Source: Roseateles koreensis (GTDB lineage Bacteria > Pseudomonadota > Gammaproteobacteria > Burkholderiales > Burkholderiaceae_C). From it: 64,000 bases of DNA. The stretch spans positions 1 to 64,000 of the forward strand of contig NZ_JAQQXS010000018.1 of NCBI RefSeq assembly GCF_028595305.1. The letters are read 5' to 3'. This document shows positions 35,967 through 45,135 of the stretch, one piece after another; positions within the stretch are counted from its first letter, which is position 1; each line of letters opens with the position of its first letter. Position numbers and translations under genes: made by a program. The notes under the pieces are model-generated. The model saw only the letters and a program-made list of their open reading frames with translations, was not told the origin of the DNA and made no database searches.

Positions 35967-36998
35967 ATGACCCACAGCAGCACATCCGCCGATCAACGAC
36001 CGTACACGGCGGTCCTGCACCAATTTGTCGGCATGGGCGATCTGGTCTGGCACGCGCAATATTTTCGCGAGATCGCCAAACAAAGCCGCGATGGGCAGGT
36101 CTCGGTGATCGCCTCGCCCACCACCTTTGCCCGTGAACTGCTGGGGCACGAGCCCTGGGTGCGCGAAATCATCGACTTTGACCGCCGCCCCCGGCGCAGC
36201 GAAAAGCGGGCCGGTCGCCACAGCGGCGTTGCCGGCCTGTTCCGCATGGGTGCGGAGTTGAAGCCCCTGGGCTTCGATCGCATCGCCCTGTTCACCCATC
36301 ACGCCAACCGTGCCATCGTCGCCTGGCGTGCCGGCATCGCGCAGCGCATCGGCTATGGCACCAGCGTGCTGCAACGCCTGCTGCTCAGCAAAACGCCCTG
36401 GATCACCGGCTACAAAGGCCCCGCCGTGGCTGTCTATAAAGACGCCACCGCCTTCATGTTGGCGCAAGGCTGGTGCGATGCACCGATCGTGCCCCGCCTG
36501 AGCGTCAGGCCCGATGCCTTGGCACGCATGCAGGCCCGCTTGGCGCAATTGCCGCACCCGCTGCACGCCTTCACCATCGGCTCGTCGGAGCCCTTCAAAC
36601 AATGGGGGGCCGCCAACTTCTCCGCCCTGGCCAACGCACTGGCAGGGCAAGGCCACGGCATCCTCATCCTGGGCGGCCCGGTTGAAACGGAGTTGGCGCA
36701 GGCCATCATTGCCGGCATCGAACCAGCCTATCGCCACCAGGTAATGGCCATCACCGACGGCACAGTCAGTGAAACCGTGGCGGCCTTGTCTTTGGCCCAA
36801 ACCTGTGCAGGCAACGACACCGGGGCCACCAATATCGCGGCCGCTGTCGGCACGCCCACTCAGGTCATTCTGGGCCCGCGTCCCGACCTCGAGCACGACC
36901 CCAAGCATCTGCACATGATCAAGGCCACGCATCTGCTGGACATCACGCCGGCCGACGTGCAAAAGCGCCTCCTGAAAAGCCTCGCCATCACGATCTGA
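35967..36998 (+). CDS. GT9-family glycosyltransferase
   Basis: 343 residues with the GT9 layout: VLHQFVGMGDLVWHAQYFREIA at the N-terminus, then FTIGSSEPFKQWGAANFSALA, LILGGPVETE and CAGNDTGATNIAAAVGTPTQVILGP cut at the donor site. It is probably an LPS-core sugar transferase; donor and acceptor are unknown. The ATG at 35967 is preferred; an in-frame TTG at 35955 overlapping the waaC stop is an alternative. Confidence 0.8.
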   Translation: MTHSSTSADQRPYTAVLHQFVGMGDLVWHAQYFREIAKQSRDGQVSVIASPTTFARELLGHEPWVREIIDFDRRPRRSEKRAGRHSGVAGLFRMGAELKPLGFDRIALFTHHANRAIVAWRAGIAQRIGYGTSVLQRLLLSKTPWITGYKGPAVAVYKDATAFMLAQGWCDAPIVPRLSVRPDALARMQARLAQLPHPLHAFTIGSSEPFKQWGAANFSALANALAGQGHGILILGGPVETELAQAIIAGIEPAYRHQVMAITDGTVSETVAALSLAQTCAGNDTGATNIAAAVGTPTQVILGPRPDLEHDPKHLHMIKATHLLDITPADVQKRLLKSLAITI

Positions 36999-37002
36999 CA
37001 CG

Positions 37003-37869
37003 ATGAGACCCTTGACCGATACCCCTCCCAGCGCCTATATCGACGTCAGCGACATGCGGCTCGGGGACCGCATGGCCTGTGCCTGGTGGGCCCAGCAGCG
37101 CCGCATGAACGAGGGCCTGCGCTTCGCCCTGCTCGACCGCAATTTCAAGCTTGCCGAGCGCTTCTCGCTAGCCCTGTTCTTTCCCGCCACGTTCACCGAA
37201 ATGAGCGAGGCTGAAATTAAGGCGGCAAACCTGCCCGAGTGGCACCAAAGCAATCTGTGGCTGACGGTCACCAATGCCTTCGCAAAGACACAGCTGGCCG
37301 GCCACTTCGAATACCTGCCCCCTGAAGTCTTGCAACGCGCCGAAGAAATTCGCCGCCAGAAAACTCCCGGCAAACCCCGCGTGTTGATCCACCAACTCAA
37401 CGACGCGCCTTACAACCGCGTGCGCAACTGGAAGCAATGCGACGCTGACGCCTTGCCACCCGCGCTGACTGCTTTGGGGTTTGACGTGCTGCTGCTCAAC
37501 CCCAAGGCCAAGCAGTTCATCGGCGGTTACACCGAAATGCTGGCACAGATGCTGGTGTGCGATGCCTTCATCGGCGGCGACACTGGCCCCAGCCACGTCT
37601 TTGCGCTGCTCTGCGCGGACAAGCCGCAGGTCGCCATCTACCCTGACATGACGCGCAACGAAAAGATGTACGAGTGGCAGCGCGTCGAGTTGGGTGTGGA
37701 GCTCCCCTGGAGCAGCATGCCGCTGCGCCCAGACTTGGCCAAGCTGACCTTGCGCCATACACGTCACTGGGTGTTCGAACGCGGGTTGCCACGCTGGCAC
37801 CGGGTGGGCCGCTTCAAGGTTGAAGACGCGGTGAACACCTTGCTGTCGGTCATGCCGGCGCCCCGATGA
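37003..37869 (+). CDS. GT9-like glycosyltransferase (C-terminal half most similar)
   Basis: 288 residues. The C-terminal half has CDAFIGGDTGPSHVFALLC, the donor-binding motif of the heptosyltransferase family, and KPQVAIYPD. The N-terminal half lacks the usual xxRLSxLGD motif of GT9 enzymes, so this may be a divergent member. It begins 4 nt after the previous gene and overlaps the next by 4 nt (ATGA), so it acts in the same LPS or glycan operon. Confidence 0.65.
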   Translation: MRPLTDTPPSAYIDVSDMRLGDRMACAWWAQQRRMNEGLRFALLDRNFKLAERFSLALFFPATFTEMSEAEIKAANLPEWHQSNLWLTVTNAFAKTQLAGHFEYLPPEVLQRAEEIRRQKTPGKPRVLIHQLNDAPYNRVRNWKQCDADALPPALTALGFDVLLLNPKAKQFIGGYTEMLAQMLVCDAFIGGDTGPSHVFALLCADKPQVAIYPDMTRNEKMYEWQRVELGVELPWSSMPLRPDLAKLTLRHTRHWVFERGLPRWHRVGRFKVEDAVNTLLSVMPAPR

Positions 37870-39185
37870 CCCGCCCTGCCCTATATCTTGATCTGACCGA
37901 CCTGGTTCAATGGGTGCGCCGCAACCCGACCGTGACGGGCATCCAGCGGGTGCACATCAACTATGCCGTGCATGCGTTGGATCTGGGCGTCAGCTGCATC
38001 ATGTTCCACGGCCGCGGCTGCCGCGAGGTGGAGCTTCTCAGCGCTGAGTTTGTCCGTTATGTTGCCGACGTCCTGGCGGGCCGGCGGATGATGGACAAAC
38101 GCCGTTTCTACGCCCTGTGTCCCAACGCACGCCTTGACCCCTGGGCGGACTATCGCCACAAATACGGCAGCAAACCGCTCAAATACGCCTGGCATACCCT
38201 CGGCAGCGCAGTGCAGTTCTACGCCCGACAAGCCTTGTTCAAGCGCATTGCGGCGCCCGTGCAATTCCAAGCTGGCGACATGCTCATCAACGTTGGGCGC
38301 AGTTGGACGATTGCCGGCTACGTGACCCGCATCCAGCAACTCAAGGACAAGTACGGCATCGCGGCGCTGCTGTTTCTGCACGATCTCATTCCGATCCGCA
38401 ACGCGGCGGAGCGGCGCGCCAATTCGCAATTTTTGGATTTTGTAACGGCAGCCTTGCGCACCTTCGACCACTTCTTCACCAGCTCCGACTACAACCGGGG
38501 CGAAATAGCGCGCTGCATGCAGGAGTTTCTCGGCCATGAGAAACCGGTCGAGAAGCTCAGCTTCGGCCAAGACCTCGATGACCGCAGCCAACCCGACGCC
38601 CCCTTGCCAGAGGGCCTGGAACCTGGGCGTTACCTGCTTTGCGTAGGGCGCATTGCCCCCTCAAAAAACCAGTTGCGCCTGCTGCACGTGTGGCAGCGCA
38701 TCGTTGAAGCCGGACAGCAGCACGGTGTGAAGATGGTCTTTCTGGGTGAACTCAGCGCCAACTACCGCGAATTTCACCAAGCCTACCGGGCTGCCCCCGG
38801 TCTGGCCCAAGCGCTGATCCTGCTGAGCAATGCCTCAGACGCCACGCTCAACACCTTGTATCGGCACTGCCTGTTCACGGTTTTCCCGTCGACGCTGGAA
38901 GGCTATGGCCTGCCCGCCGCGGAGTCGATGGCTTACGGCAAGTTCTGCCTGGCCTCCAACGCGACTGCCATCCCGGAAGCGGCGGGCCCCTACGCCGACT
39001 ATTTCGATCCGCTGGACGACGCCGAAATGTCAGCGCAAATTGTTCGTTATCTGGCGGACCCAAACGCGCTGCAGGCTCGTGAGGCCTTGATACGCAGCGC
39101 ACCTCTCAAAACCTGGGCGCAGGCCAGCGGAGCCTTGGTGGCACGCGCCAACCAACTGGCAGGGGGCGATCAGCCTGCGGGTTGA
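37866..39185 (+). CDS. GT4-family glycosyltransferase
   Basis: 439 residues. The start YLDLTDLVQWVRRNPTVTGIQRV is typical of one capsule/LPS transferase subgroup. The GT-B C-terminal half has YLLCVGRIAPSKNQLRLL, FPSTLEGYGLPAAESMAYG (the EX7E-type region) and ATAIPEAAG. It probably extends the LPS core or another surface glycan. It overlaps the preceding gene by 4 nt and the convergent gmhB by 16 nt. Confidence 0.82.
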   Translation: MTRPALYLDLTDLVQWVRRNPTVTGIQRVHINYAVHALDLGVSCIMFHGRGCREVELLSAEFVRYVADVLAGRRMMDKRRFYALCPNARLDPWADYRHKYGSKPLKYAWHTLGSAVQFYARQALFKRIAAPVQFQAGDMLINVGRSWTIAGYVTRIQQLKDKYGIAALLFLHDLIPIRNAAERRANSQFLDFVTAALRTFDHFFTSSDYNRGEIARCMQEFLGHEKPVEKLSFGQDLDDRSQPDAPLPEGLEPGRYLLCVGRIAPSKNQLRLLHVWQRIVEAGQQHGVKMVFLGELSANYREFHQAYRAAPGLAQALILLSNASDATLNTLYRHCLFTVFPSTLEGYGLPAAESMAYGKFCLASNATAIPEAAGPYADYFDPLDDAEMSAQIVRYLADPNALQAREALIRSAPLKTWAQASGALVARANQLAGGDQPAG

Positions 39186-39751
39186 ACCAAGGCTGGAACC
39201 GCCTCGGCCAGACTGACAAAACGCAACGCCGTCAGGTGCGCGGGTGATCGGGCAGACTCGCCTTCACCGTTTTTCGCCAGCAGCACGCAGCGCCCCACAC
39301 CGGCGGCCACGGCGGCCTCCATGTCAGACACTTTGTCACCAAACATGAGTGAGGCCGGCAGGTCAAGCTGCAAGGCCTCAGCGGCGCGCAGCAACATGCC
39401 CGGAGCGGGCTTGCGGCAATCGCAATCCCGGGTGAACTCGGGCACTTGGCCATCGGGCAGGTGCGGGCAGTACTCGATCGCGGCAAGTGGCACACCCTGC
39501 GCCTGCAGACTAGCGCGCATTTGCACGCTCAAGGCCAAAAAATCGGCCTCACTGTATTTGCCCCGGGCAATGCCCGATTGATTGGTCACCACCACCAACA
39601 CATAACCCGCCTCATGCAGGGTGCGCATCGCATCGACGGCGCCTGAGACAAATTCAAAATCACGCCAGTGACCCACGTAGCCATGGTCGATATTGATCAC
39701 CCCGTCGCGGTCCAGAAACGCCGCCTTTTTGCGGCCAGCCGTGCCCGTCAT
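39170..39751 (-). CDS. gmhB: D-glycero-beta-D-manno-heptose-1,7-bisphosphate 7-phosphatase
   Basis: A 193-residue HAD phosphatase, third step of ADP-heptose synthesis. Motif I is AFLDRDGVINID; motif II VVTNQSGIARG; the zinc-binding Cys/His cluster is CPHLPDGQVPEFTRDCDCRKP; motif IV is MFGDKVSDMEAA. It is coupled to hldC by a 4 nt overlap and is last in the gmhA-hldA-hldC-gmhB operon. Confidence 0.94.
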   Translation of the reverse strand: MTGTAGRKKAAFLDRDGVINIDHGYVGHWRDFEFVSGAVDAMRTLHEAGYVLVVVTNQSGIARGKYSEADFLALSVQMRASLQAQGVPLAAIEYCPHLPDGQVPEFTRDCDCRKPAPGMLLRAAEALQLDLPASLMFGDKVSDMEAAVAAGVGRCVLLAKNGEGESARSPAHLTALRFVSLAEAVPALVQPAG

Positions 39752-40263
39752 CCACCGGCCCTCAGGCTGCGCACCAGAGCGGTGGTGGAGAAGCCGTCCA
39801 CAAAAGACAAGGCCTCTGAGCGGCCACCCCAGGAGCGCACCAAGCGTGTTTCTTCGAGGGTTTCCATGTCGTAGTCGCCGCCCTTGACGTAGATGTCAGG
39901 GCGGATGCGCGCCAGCAGAGCCACCGGCGTGGGCTCGGCAAAAAAGGTCACGCAATCAACCGAAGCCAAGCCGGCCAAAACCAGGGCGCGGTCTACGTCG
40001 CGGTTGATCGGGCGCTCCGGCCCTTTGCCCAGGCCGCGCGCCGAGGCGTCGGTGTTGATGGCCACAATCAGGCTGCCGCCACGCTGACGCGCTGCATGCA
40101 GATAGCTCACGTGGCCGCGATGCAAGATATCGAAAACGCCGTTGGTGAACACCAGCGGCCGCGGCAAGGCGGCCAGGCGGGCTGCGAGTGCAGCATCATC
40201 CAGGCTGGCGGCGTCCAGCAATTTGTCTTGCAGTGCCCAGTCCAAGCTCGGTACGCCGCTCAT
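39748..40263 (-). CDS. hldC: Heptose-1-phosphate adenylyltransferase
   Basis: A 171-residue nucleotidyltransferase that makes ADP-glycero-manno-heptose. The cytidylyltransferase-type signature FTNGVFDILHRGHVSYLHAA and GKGPERPIN are present, as is a later DIYVKGGDY. In E. coli this is the C-terminal half of HldE; here it is a separate gene, as is common in betaproteobacteria. It overlaps both hldA and gmhB by 4 nt. Confidence 0.93.
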   Translation of the reverse strand: MSGVPSLDWALQDKLLDAASLDDAALAARLAALPRPLVFTNGVFDILHRGHVSYLHAARQRGGSLIVAINTDASARGLGKGPERPINRDVDRALVLAGLASVDCVTFFAEPTPVALLARIRPDIYVKGGDYDMETLEETRLVRSWGGRSEALSFVDGFSTTALVRSLRAGG

Positions 40264-41222
40264 GCCTGCAATTCCTCGTAGCTGACGGTGGCGGTGCCAA
40301 ACTTGCCCACCACAATGCCACCGGCCCGATTGGCCCAGCGCATGGCCTGATCCTGCGACAAACCCGCCGCCATCATCACGGCCAGCGTGGCAATCACGGT
40401 GTCGCCCGCGCCAGTCACGTCGAACACTTCACGGGCTTGTGCCGGTTCATGGCAGACACCTTCTTCGCCGAACAAGGTCATGCCTTCTTCAGAGCGGGTC
40501 ACCAACACGGCCTCAACGTTGATGGCCGCGCGCAGCGCGTCCGCCTTGGCTTTTAATTCAGCCTCGCCGCGCCATTGCCCCGTCACCAAAGCCAGCTCGG
40601 CCCGGTTGGGCGTGATCATGGTGGCACCGGCATAACGCTGAAAATCACTGCCCTTGGGGTCAATCAACACCGGCTTGCCGGCAGCACGGGCCAAGGCAAT
40701 CATGCGCGGAATATGCGCCAAACCACCCTTGCCATAGTCAGAAAACAGCACCAGGTCGTGCTGCGGCAGTTCTTGCTCGAATGCGTCCAGCATCTCGCCC
40801 AGCACTTCGTGATCAGGCTCATTCTCGAAGTCGATGCGCAGCAACTGTTGAGCCCGGCCGATCACCCGCAACTTAACGATGGTGTGCAGTTTGGGGTCGT
40901 CACGCAGCACCGTCTCGACGCCTTGCGCATGCAGCAACTCGCGCAGCTTGACGGCAGGCTCGTCGCGCCCCACCACGGTCAGCAGCGTGCAACGCGCACC
41001 CAGGGTCTTGACGTTGAGCGCCACGTTGGCGGCGCCGCCCAAGCGCTCTTCCTCTCGGTCGACTCGCACCACCGGCACGGGTGCCTCGGGAGAAATGCGC
41101 TCCACCACGCCGTGCCAGTAACGGTCCAACATGACGTCACCCACCACCAGCACACGGCGCTGCCCGAGCAACTCGCGCGAGGGTAAGGCCTGCAGCGAGG
41201 TCTTGTCTGATTCCTGCACCAT
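40260..41222 (-). CDS. hldA: Heptose-7-phosphate kinase
   Basis: A 320-residue PfkB/ribokinase-family kinase, the separate counterpart of the HldE N-terminal domain. Motifs are VVGDVMLDRYWHG, RLGGAANVALNVKTLGA and the C-terminal FDVTGAGDTVIATLA with the catalytic Asp. It phosphorylates heptose-7-phosphate at C1. It sits 1 nt before gmhA's stop region and overlaps hldC by 4 nt. Confidence 0.94.
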   Translation of the reverse strand: MVQESDKTSLQALPSRELLGQRRVLVVGDVMLDRYWHGVVERISPEAPVPVVRVDREEERLGGAANVALNVKTLGARCTLLTVVGRDEPAVKLRELLHAQGVETVLRDDPKLHTIVKLRVIGRAQQLLRIDFENEPDHEVLGEMLDAFEQELPQHDLVLFSDYGKGGLAHIPRMIALARAAGKPVLIDPKGSDFQRYAGATMITPNRAELALVTGQWRGEAELKAKADALRAAINVEAVLVTRSEEGMTLFGEEGVCHEPAQAREVFDVTGAGDTVIATLAVMMAAGLSQDQAMRWANRAGGIVVGKFGTATVSYEELQA

Positions 41223-41223
41223 G

Positions 41224-41793
41224 TCAGTCCAGCCCCAGCTGCGACTCGATCAAACCGCACAAGGTGTGGCCGATCAAAATGTGCGCCTCTTGAATGCGGG
41301 CGGTCACCGTATGGGGAACCACGATGCTGGCATCGCAGACTTGGCGCAGTTGCCCCCCGTCGCGGCCCAACAAACCGAGGGTGTAAACGCCCGCAGCCTT
41401 GGCGGCTTCAACCGCGCGCAAAACATTGCCCGAATTGCCCGAAGTCGAGATGGCCACCAACGCATCGCCGGAGCGCGCCAGGGCAGTGAGTTGGCGTGCG
41501 AACACCTGATCGAAGCTGTAGTCGTTGCCGATGCAGGTGAGCGCGGAGGTGTCGGTACTCAGGGCGATGGCAGCCAGCGGGCGCCGATCTTTGATGAAGC
41601 GCCCGGTCAATTCGGCGGCCAAGTGCTGGCTGTCGGCGGCCGAACCACCATTGCCGCAGAACATCACCTTGCCGCCCGTCGCCAGCACCTGCGCCAAACG
41701 CTCACCGGCGGCAGCAATGCTGCCGTCCAAGGCGTGAAGGACGGACATCAGTTGCTGGTGCTCAGCAAGATTGCGAAGAAACAAAGTGCTCAT
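41224..41793 (-). CDS. gmhA: Sedoheptulose 7-phosphate isomerase
   Basis: A 189-residue SIS-domain isomerase starting the heptose pathway. Motifs are MFCGNGGSAADSQHLAAELTGRF, ISTSGNSGNVLRAVEAA and LGLLGRDGG. The Met at 41793 matches relatives; the 42 in-frame residues upstream are not conserved in character. It is the first gene of the heptose operon and divergent from the exporter. Confidence 0.93.
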   Translation of the reverse strand: MSTLFLRNLAEHQQLMSVLHALDGSIAAAGERLAQVLATGGKVMFCGNGGSAADSQHLAAELTGRFIKDRRPLAAIALSTDTSALTCIGNDYSFDQVFARQLTALARSGDALVAISTSGNSGNVLRAVEAAKAAGVYTLGLLGRDGGQLRQVCDASIVVPHTVTARIQEAHILIGHTLCGLIESQLGLD

Positions 41794-41951
41794 GAAGGAT
41801 TGACCTGTGAGAAGAGGTGCGCGGCGGCACCTGCCGCCACGCGAATTTCGTTGGATCGATGCGCCTATTATCAGCGTTTGGTCGGCCCGCATGGGCGAGC
41901 GAATCCCGGCGACAATCACGCTCCTTCATCATCGCACCGCCCCATCCCCCC

Positions 41952-43688
41952 ATGAGCGAACCTCAGGATCTGAAAACCATCGCGCGTCGTCTGGCGGTGC
42001 ATGTCAAGCCTTACACCAAAGGGCTTGTCTTGACGGGCGCAGCCTATATCGGCGCGGCCGTGACCGAGCCCCTGATTCCCAAACTGATCAATACGGTGTT
42101 CAGCGACGGCTTCACCAAAAATGCGTTCAGCATCTGGTGGGTGCCGGCGGTCTTGATCGGTCTGTTTGCGCTGCGCGGGTTTTGCAGCTTTGTGGGCCAG
42201 TACATGTTCAACTGGACCCTGCTGCGCAGCGTGATGGACTTTCGCGCCGCGCTGCTGGACGCGCTGCTTCGCGCCGATGCCCGCGTCTTCACCAGCCTGC
42301 AACCCGGCACCGCCGTGACCAAGGTGGTGAACGACCCGCAGCAGATCATGAGCCTGATCGGCAACAGCGCCATCAATGTGCTGCGCGATGGCCTGCCGGC
42401 CCTGGCCATGCTGATTTATCTGTTCTACCTGAACTGGCAACTCACGCTGCTTTCACTGGTCACCACGCCCCTGATGGCCTTGGTCGTGCAAAAGGTCAAT
42501 CAACGCGTGCGCGCTATGGGCAGCCGCACCTATGACGCGCAATTGCAACTGGTTAACAAGGTGGACGACGTGACGCGTGCCTGGCGCGTAGTGCGCACCT
42601 TCAACGCCGCGGACCACGAGCGCGCAGTCTTCGGCAAGCTCGCCCAAGACGTTCAGCGCAACGCCTTGAAGACCAACGCCGCAGGCGCCCTGAGCCAGCC
42701 GCTCTCGCAACTGGTGGCCAGCGTCGGGCTCTCCATCATCATTTGCCTGGCCTTGCTGCAGGCCCGGCAAACGCATACGGGCGTGGGCGAATTCGCGGCC
42801 TTCGTCACCGCGCTGCTGCTGTTGACCTCGCGGCTGCGCCACCTGAGCGACCTGATGCCGCCCATCTCCAATGCCTTGGTGATCGCCCGCGGTTGCTTGA
42901 GCCTGATGGACATGCCCACCGAGCCCGACAACGGCCAACGCAGCCTGAGCGCGGTACGGGGGGACATCTCCCTGCAAGACGTCACCCTGCAATACCCCGG
43001 CGCCGAGCGCCCGGCCCTATTGGGTTTGAACATGCACTTCAAGGCCGGGCAAACCACCGCACTGGTGGGCAGTTCGGGCGCGGGCAAGAGTTCCATCATC
43101 CATCTGCTGCTCGCTTTTGGGGAGCCGGACAAGGGCCAGATCCTGCTCGACGGCGTACCGATTTCAGAGCTGCAAAAGTCCAATCTGCGTCGTCAGTTCG
43201 CCGTGGTGTCGCAAGACATCGTGCTCTTTGACACCTCAATCGCCAACAACATCGCCTATGCCCAGCCCCGCGACGAGGCCCGCTTGGAGCAGGCCCTGCG
43301 TGCCGCGCATCTGTGGGATTTTGTGCAGAAAGAACTGCCGCAGGGCCTGGACACCCTGGTGGGGGCCAACGGCAGCAAGCTGAGCGGCGGCCAGCGCCAG
43401 CGGCTGGCCATCGCCCGTGCGCTGTACCGCGACGCCCCGATCTGGATCTTTGACGAAGCCACCTCCGCCCTCGACACCGAGAGCGAACGCGCCGTTCAAC
43501 AAGCGCTGGAGCAATGGCAAGGCCGCAAAACCCTGATCGTCATCGCGCACCGTCTGTCCACCATCCGCTCAGCCGACACCATCCAGGTGATGAGCCAGGG
43601 CCGGGTGATTGAAGGCGGCACCCATGCCGAATTGCTGGCCACCGACGGCGCCTACGCGGCCATGGTGCGGGCGCAGAACGGCGAATAG
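41952..43688 (+). CDS. msbA: MsbA-type lipid A-core ABC exporter
   Basis: A 578-residue half-transporter. Six membrane helices fill about residues 20-300. The ATPase domain has Walker A GSSGAGKSS, Q-loop SQDIVLFD, signature LSGGQRQRLAIARAL, Walker B IWIFDEATSALD and the H-loop IAHRLST. Position beside heptose and core transferase genes supports lipid A-core flipping. The ATG at 41952 is chosen; 45 in-frame residues before it read as non-coding. Confidence 0.9.
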   Translation: MSEPQDLKTIARRLAVHVKPYTKGLVLTGAAYIGAAVTEPLIPKLINTVFSDGFTKNAFSIWWVPAVLIGLFALRGFCSFVGQYMFNWTLLRSVMDFRAALLDALLRADARVFTSLQPGTAVTKVVNDPQQIMSLIGNSAINVLRDGLPALAMLIYLFYLNWQLTLLSLVTTPLMALVVQKVNQRVRAMGSRTYDAQLQLVNKVDDVTRAWRVVRTFNAADHERAVFGKLAQDVQRNALKTNAAGALSQPLSQLVASVGLSIIICLALLQARQTHTGVGEFAAFVTALLLLTSRLRHLSDLMPPISNALVIARGCLSLMDMPTEPDNGQRSLSAVRGDISLQDVTLQYPGAERPALLGLNMHFKAGQTTALVGSSGAGKSSIIHLLLAFGEPDKGQILLDGVPISELQKSNLRRQFAVVSQDIVLFDTSIANNIAYAQPRDEARLEQALRAAHLWDFVQKELPQGLDTLVGANGSKLSGGQRQRLAIARALYRDAPIWIFDEATSALDTESERAVQQALEQWQGRKTLIVIAHRLSTIRSADTIQVMSQGRVIEGGTHAELLATDGAYAAMVRAQNGE

Positions 43689-43711
43689 TTTCCTAGCGCC
43701 AGGCTCCTGGC

Positions 43712-45019
43712 TCAGCCCGGCAGGGTTTCAGCGAAGCCGGCCTTGCGCCGGCGCATGGCCGCGGCGTCCACCTGCGGAGGCTGGGTGGGCCAACCGAAAA
43801 ACTTCTGCACCTCGAGCCGTCGTGCCAAGGTGTCACTCATGCCCAGATTGATCAACTCGTTGGTGAATGAGGGCTCGAACAACAAGTAGCTAGTCAGCGC
43901 AGAGCCGCTGGCGCCCTTGCCCTCACCCGCCACGCCCACGCTGCGCAGCAAGCCCTTGATGGCGGGCGGCAGGCTGCCCTGATGTTCGGCCGCCAACTCA
44001 TCCAGCCGCCGGCTGGGCGCAATCACCAAAATATCCACTGGGCGCAGCGGCGTGGATTGACGAGCACTCGCCGTCAGCAGAGACAAGGTATTGTTGATGC
44101 GCTGCAAACGCTCCACATCGACGGCGAGCGAATCCAGAAAGATGTTCGACAAGGCATGGCCGGCAATCTGCGCCATGCTGGGCGCACCTTCTACCAAAGT
44201 GCGTTGAGCCTGCTCGTCAGCCGGCTCATTCATGCGGCCTGCGCCAATCACCAGCACGCGCTCGGCGCCCAGATGCACGGCCGGTGAGATCGGGGCGCTC
44301 TGGCGCATCGAGCCATCGCCAAACCATTCTTTCTTGCCACCCAGCTCGAGCGGCTCGGCCGGGAAAATGAAAGGAATGGCCGAAGACGCCAGCAGGTGCT
44401 CAACCGACAGCTGTGTCGGCACCGCAATGCGCTGCGAGCGCAACCAAGGCGTGACGGCCTGCCGGGCTTGAAAAAACGTCACATGCTGCCCCGAGGTGTA
44501 GCTGGAGCCGCTGATGGCCAAAGCCTGCAAATGGCCTTGTGTGAGCATCTCCTGCACCCGGTCCATCTTGACCCATTTGTGCAGCAGCCGTCCAAGCGGC
44601 GCGTTATCCAGCAGGCTGCGCGGGCGCGTGCGGCGCCACCGCGCCACGGCCCAACCCAGGCTCATCATGGTCATCCAGCGTGCGCCGGTGCGAATCACGC
44701 CAAAGGCATCCGCGCAATAGACGTCGCTCACATGCAGGTTCTGCCACAGATGAACCAAGCCATCGACCGCGGAGTCGAAGTCGTCGGCATAACAGGCCAA
44801 GGTGCCGGCATTAATGGCCCCCGCCGACGTGCCCGCCACGATGGGAAAGGGGCTGCCATTGCCACCCATGCCCGCGTCGCGGCGCAACTGCGCCAGGGCG
44901 GCCAGCACGCCAACCTGGTAAGCAGCGCGCGCCCCCCCACCGGTCAGGATCAGACCCGTGGGGCGTGCCGCATCAAGGTTGGCGCGAGGCAAAGGGGGCG
45001 ATGACATAGGGGGCATCAT
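43712..45019 (-). CDS. Patatin-like phospholipase
   Basis: A 435-residue serine lipase-family protein. The oxyanion loop is LTGGGARAAYQVGVL, the nucleophile Ser is in GTSAG, and the catalytic Asp is in WFGDGSMRQ (Ser-Asp dyad). The C-terminal extension after about residue 300 is of unknown role. No signal peptide is clear, so action at the inner-membrane face is likely. The start may also be the Met four codons later. It runs convergent to msbA. Confidence 0.85.
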   Translation of the reverse strand: MMPPMSSPPLPRANLDAARPTGLILTGGGARAAYQVGVLAALAQLRRDAGMGGNGSPFPIVAGTSAGAINAGTLACYADDFDSAVDGLVHLWQNLHVSDVYCADAFGVIRTGARWMTMMSLGWAVARWRRTRPRSLLDNAPLGRLLHKWVKMDRVQEMLTQGHLQALAISGSSYTSGQHVTFFQARQAVTPWLRSQRIAVPTQLSVEHLLASSAIPFIFPAEPLELGGKKEWFGDGSMRQSAPISPAVHLGAERVLVIGAGRMNEPADEQAQRTLVEGAPSMAQIAGHALSNIFLDSLAVDVERLQRINNTLSLLTASARQSTPLRPVDILVIAPSRRLDELAAEHQGSLPPAIKGLLRSVGVAGEGKGASGSALTSYLLFEPSFTNELINLGMSDTLARRLEVQKFFGWPTQPPQVDAAAMRRRKAGFAETLPG

Positions 45020-45135
45020 TGCTGCGCATCATCGCCCAAATGCCAGCCCTTTTTTCAAGGGAATTGCGGGGAAAGCCCTCGGTAAACTTGAATTCGATGC
45101 GTACCCGAGACACCGCCCGAGACGCACCGGCCCCG

